From: Gammaproteobacteria bacterium
GTDB taxonomy: Bacteria > Pseudomonadota > Gammaproteobacteria > Pseudomonadales > Azotimanducaceae
Length of the DNA stretch: 64,000 bases
Assembly (NCBI GenBank): GCA_026706935.1
Contig: JAPOXV010000018.1
Span: forward strand, 310,001 to 374,000
Reading direction: 5' to 3'
Numbering within the stretch: position 1 is the first letter of the stretch; the number at the start of each line of letters is the position of its first letter. A program made the translations under genes and the position numbers. Shown here piece by piece: positions 61,850-64,000 of this stretch. The notes under the pieces were generated by a model. The model did not search any database, had not been told where the DNA came from, and worked only from the letters and a program-made list of their open reading frames with translations.

Positions 61850-63664
61850 ATGAAGAATCGAAATATCGCGATCATCGCTCACGTCGACCACGGGAAGACG
61901 ACGTTGGTCGATCGACTCCTGCAGGAAACAGTGATTGGTACGCGCGAAAAAATAGCTGAAAGGGCGTTAGACAGCAATGAACTTGAAAGAGAACGCGGCA
62001 TCACGATCCTTTCCAAAACGACGGCAGTGGAATACAAGGGCATTCGTATCAATATCGTCGATACGCCGGGTCATGCGGACTTCGGTGGCGAGGTGGAACG
62101 AGTCTTATCCATGGTGGATTCCGTTCTCTTGCTCGTGGATGCTGTTGAAGGACCGATGCCACAAACACGTTTCGTCACTTCGAAAGCGTTCTCCGCAGGC
62201 TTAAATCCGGTCGTTGTCGTTAATAAGGTCGATCGACCTGGTGCGCGTCCTGAAAAGGTCGTCGAGGAGGTTTTCGACCTCTTTGATTCGCTCGACTGCA
62301 ATGAAGAGCAGCTTGACTTTCCAGTCGTATACGCATCAGCGCTGCTCGGTCAATCAGGTAATGACCATGATCACCTAGAGAACTCAATGCGACCAGTGTT
62401 AGATCTGATTGTGGATCGCGTCCCAGAACCTCCTGTCGTGGACGGCGCATTTCAAATGCAAGTTTGTACGCTTGACTATTCACCGTACGTTGGCGTTATT
62501 GGGATCGGTCGCGTTCAGCGCGGTAGGATTGATGCGAAGATGCCAGTGCAGGTCGTTTCTAAGGATGGAACCGTTCGTAACTCGAAGCTCATGTCAATTC
62601 AAGCAAATAGAGGTTTGCAACGAGTCGACTTAGATTCTGCGTCAGCTGGTGACATCGTCTGTGTAACTGGAATTGACAATCTTGAAGTATCCGAGACGAT
62701 CTGTGATGCGAAGATGCCTGAAGCACTGCCCGCACTAACCGTAGATGAACCGACGGTCACGATGGCATTCCACGTAAATTCCTCGCCGCTTGCCGGGCAA
62801 GAAGGTGAATTCCTAACCAGCCGTCATCTCCGTTCTCGATTGTTCACGGAGGCGACACACAATGTAGCGTTGAGGGTCGAGGAAACTGATGCCGCTGATG
62901 TTTTCAACGTAAGTGGGAGAGGGGCGCTCCATCTGTCCGTACTCATTGAGACGATGCGACGGGAAGGCTACGAGCTTGCCGTCGCGCAGCCTAAGGTCAT
63001 CACACGCATCGAAAACGGCATCATCGAAGAACCGTACGAAACCTTGTCGTTGAGCGTAGAAACGGCATACCAAGGCAAAGTAATGGAGCTGTTAGGAGAA
63101 CGACGAGCAAACCTCCTTGACATCGCGAACGAAGGTCAAGACCGAGTTAGATTGACCTACAGCGTGGCAACTCGCGCACTTAGCGGTTTCCGATCCCTTT
63201 TCGCAACGGAAACGTCAGGTACAGGCATCATGTCATTCGGTTCGGCTGGCTATGCACCTCAACAAACCAACATTGACTTTACACGTCGTAATGGAGTACT
63301 AATCTCAAACTGTGCTGGGAAGGCTGTCGCCTATGCATTGTTCTCGCTCCAAGAACGTGGGCATCTGCTTATTGCGCCTGGCGACGTGGTTTACGAAGGC
63401 ATGGTCATCGGAGTCCACAACAAATCCAGTGACCTAGTCGTAAACCCTAAAAAGGAGAAAAAACTAACGAACATTCGTGCTGCTGGAAGCGATGAGAATA
63501 TCCTCCTAACTCCGCCGACGGCTCTTACTCTTGAACGCGCAATCGAGTTCATTGATGACGACGAGCTAGTTGAGGTCACGCCATCAGCAATTCGGATTCG
63601 AAAACAAATCTTGACGGAAAACGGCCGAAAACAGACGCTGCGCCGTTTGGCTATGAACTCATAA
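61850..63664 (+). CDS. typA: Ribosome-associated GTPase TypA/BipA
   Basis: This 604-residue GTPase has G1 [14 protein letters not shown], switch [15 protein letters not shown] and G4 [16 protein letters not shown], then EF-G-like domains II, III and V and a TypA-specific C-terminal domain (residues about 480-604). It associates with the ribosome and supports 50S assembly and stress or cold growth. No Shine-Dalgarno sequence precedes ATG 61850. TATAAA at 61837-61842 is only seven bases from the start, so a leaderless or very short-leader transcript is possible. Confidence 0.96.
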   Translation: MKNRNIAIIAHVDHGKTTLVDRLLQETVIGTREKIAERALDSNELERERGITILSKTTAVEYKGIRINIVDTPGHADFGGEVERVLSMVDSVLLLVDAVEGPMPQTRFVTSKAFSAGLNPVVVVNKVDRPGARPEKVVEEVFDLFDSLDCNEEQLDFPVVYASALLGQSGNDHDHLENSMRPVLDLIVDRVPEPPVVDGAFQMQVCTLDYSPYVGVIGIGRVQRGRIDAKMPVQVVSKDGTVRNSKLMSIQANRGLQRVDLDSASAGDIVCVTGIDNLEVSETICDAKMPEALPALTVDEPTVTMAFHVNSSPLAGQEGEFLTSRHLRSRLFTEATHNVALRVEETDAADVFNVSGRGALHLSVLIETMRREGYELAVAQPKVITRIENGIIEEPYETLSLSVETAYQGKVMELLGERRANLLDIANEGQDRVRLTYSVATRALSGFRSLFATETSGTGIMSFGSAGYAPQQTNIDFTRRNGVLISNCAGKAVAYALFSLQERGHLLIAPGDVVYEGMVIGVHNKSSDLVVNPKKEKKLTNIRAAGSDENILLTPPTALTLERAIEFIDDDELVEVTPSAIRIRKQILTENGRKQTLRRLAMNS

Positions 63665-63841
63665 CCGAACATGTAATCACGCCACCACTGAATTGTCGAT
63701 ACTTACCTAGAGTTTGAATAGTTAGATTTAATTAATTGATACTAAAGCTTAATTTGACTATTGAGAAAAGCTAACTCAGACTCAGACGTTGGTCCCTATG
63801 CGATGTCTCCTGTCGCTCAAATCACCAGTACTCTGTTGAGA

Positions 63842-64000
63842 TCATCCCTGCTCGACGGGACTGATACGGGAAGTTTCATAGCTGTGCCAGACATAGTAGA
63901 TCGCCGGTATGACCAAGAGGACCATCAGCATCGCGAACAACATGCCACCGAACATTGGCGCCGCAATTCGTCTCATAACTTCAGATCCGGTACCAGAGCC
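63842..64000 (-). CDS. C-terminal end of a CusA/CzcA-family heavy-metal RND efflux pump, N-terminus beyond the window
   Basis: The minus-strand frame entering at the right edge gives the last 52 residues of a large protein: GTGSEVMRRIAAPMFGG and LLVIPAIYYVWHSYE, the characteristic final membrane segment of CusA/CzcA heavy-metal efflux RND pumps. The stop is TGA at 63842-63844. The rest of the gene lies outside the window. It converges with typA, with 177 bp between. Confidence 0.85.
   Translation of the reverse strand, partial: GSGTGSEVMRRIAAPMFGGMLFAMLMVLLVIPAIYYVWHSYETSRISPVEQG

Overview
The window looks like a chromosomal segment from a free-living, aerobic, heterotrophic Gammaproteobacterium, probably marine and uncultured. 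That is inference, because no rRNA or other decisive marker is present. It rests on these points: a CTGT-N8-ACAG type LexA box in front of an imuA-imuB-dnaE2 mutagenesis cassette, E. coli-type modABC, xthA and typA genes, a tRNA-Asn with an encoded CCA, Tat-exported oxidoreductases, and many catabolic genes (crotonases, acyl-CoA dehydrogenases, phytanoyl-CoA dioxygenase-like oxygenases, a sulfatase). Several families here (paired acyl-CoA dehydrogenases, TIGR03084, luciferase-like F420-type oxidoreductases, DDN-type nitroreductase) are better known from Actinobacteria and suggest lipid, steroid or hydrocarbon breakdown. No phage, IS element or CRISPR array was seen.

Layout. Positions 1-8.9 kb hold a truncated periplasmic PQQ/cytochrome c dehydrogenase diverging from a crotonase, then a complete branched-chain-type ABC transporter (livH-M-G-F plus a binding lipoprotein) with an embedded acyl-CoA synthetase. 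This reads as an uptake-and-activation operon for a carboxylic acid, closed by a perfect bidirectional terminator. Positions 9-13.6 kb hold a peroxiredoxin, modCBA, a zinc alcohol dehydrogenase and a rubredoxin. Positions 13.7-20.3 kb hold a DDN-like protein, a second crotonase, a 53-residue membrane protein, a short 3-hydroxyacyl-CoA dehydrogenase, a PhyH oxygenase, an SDR and a COG2907 flavoprotein. Positions 20.5-26.2 kb hold an M48/PDZ lipoprotein, then a sulfatase-PhyH-Gfo/Idh operon facing an HpcH/HpaI aldolase. Positions 26.3-33.3 kb hold a DUF5362 protein, the SOS cassette and another PhyH protein.

Positions 33.4-35.8 kb hold tRNA-Asn, a [2Fe-2S] ferredoxin and an AAA_14/DUF4143 ATPase whose upstream region carries two 26-bp repeats and a hairpin. 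Positions 35.8-45.4 kb are a long minus-strand catabolic block: cupin, two acyl-CoA dehydrogenases, a fourth PhyH protein, TerB-like protein, alpha/beta hydrolase, luciferase-like oxidoreductase, TIGR03084 protein, and a two-subunit periplasmic molybdenum hydroxylase. modABC could supply molybdate to the latter. Positions 45.5-49.3 kb hold a tandem MmcQ protein, a beta-propeller/hydrolase pair and a Tat aldo/keto reductase. A 0.7-kb gene-poor stretch rich in inverted repeats precedes a small basic protein with a very strong ribosome-binding site.

Positions 50.4-56.6 kb hold xthA, an MFS transporter, larE-larB-larC (nickel-pincer nucleotide synthesis) and a second Tat aldo/keto reductase with a cysteine-rich C terminus. 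Positions 56.7-64 kb hold the third crotonase (close paralogue of the second), a HEPN-like protein, a SpoU methyltransferase, two head-to-head overlapping transglutaminase-like genes, a HIT protein, typA and the tail of a CusA/CzcA efflux pump. The least explained loci are the sulfatase-PhyH-Gfo/Idh operon, the repeat-controlled AAA_14 gene, the lar cluster with no visible racemase, the HEPN-like protein and the 49.3-50.0 kb repeat region.
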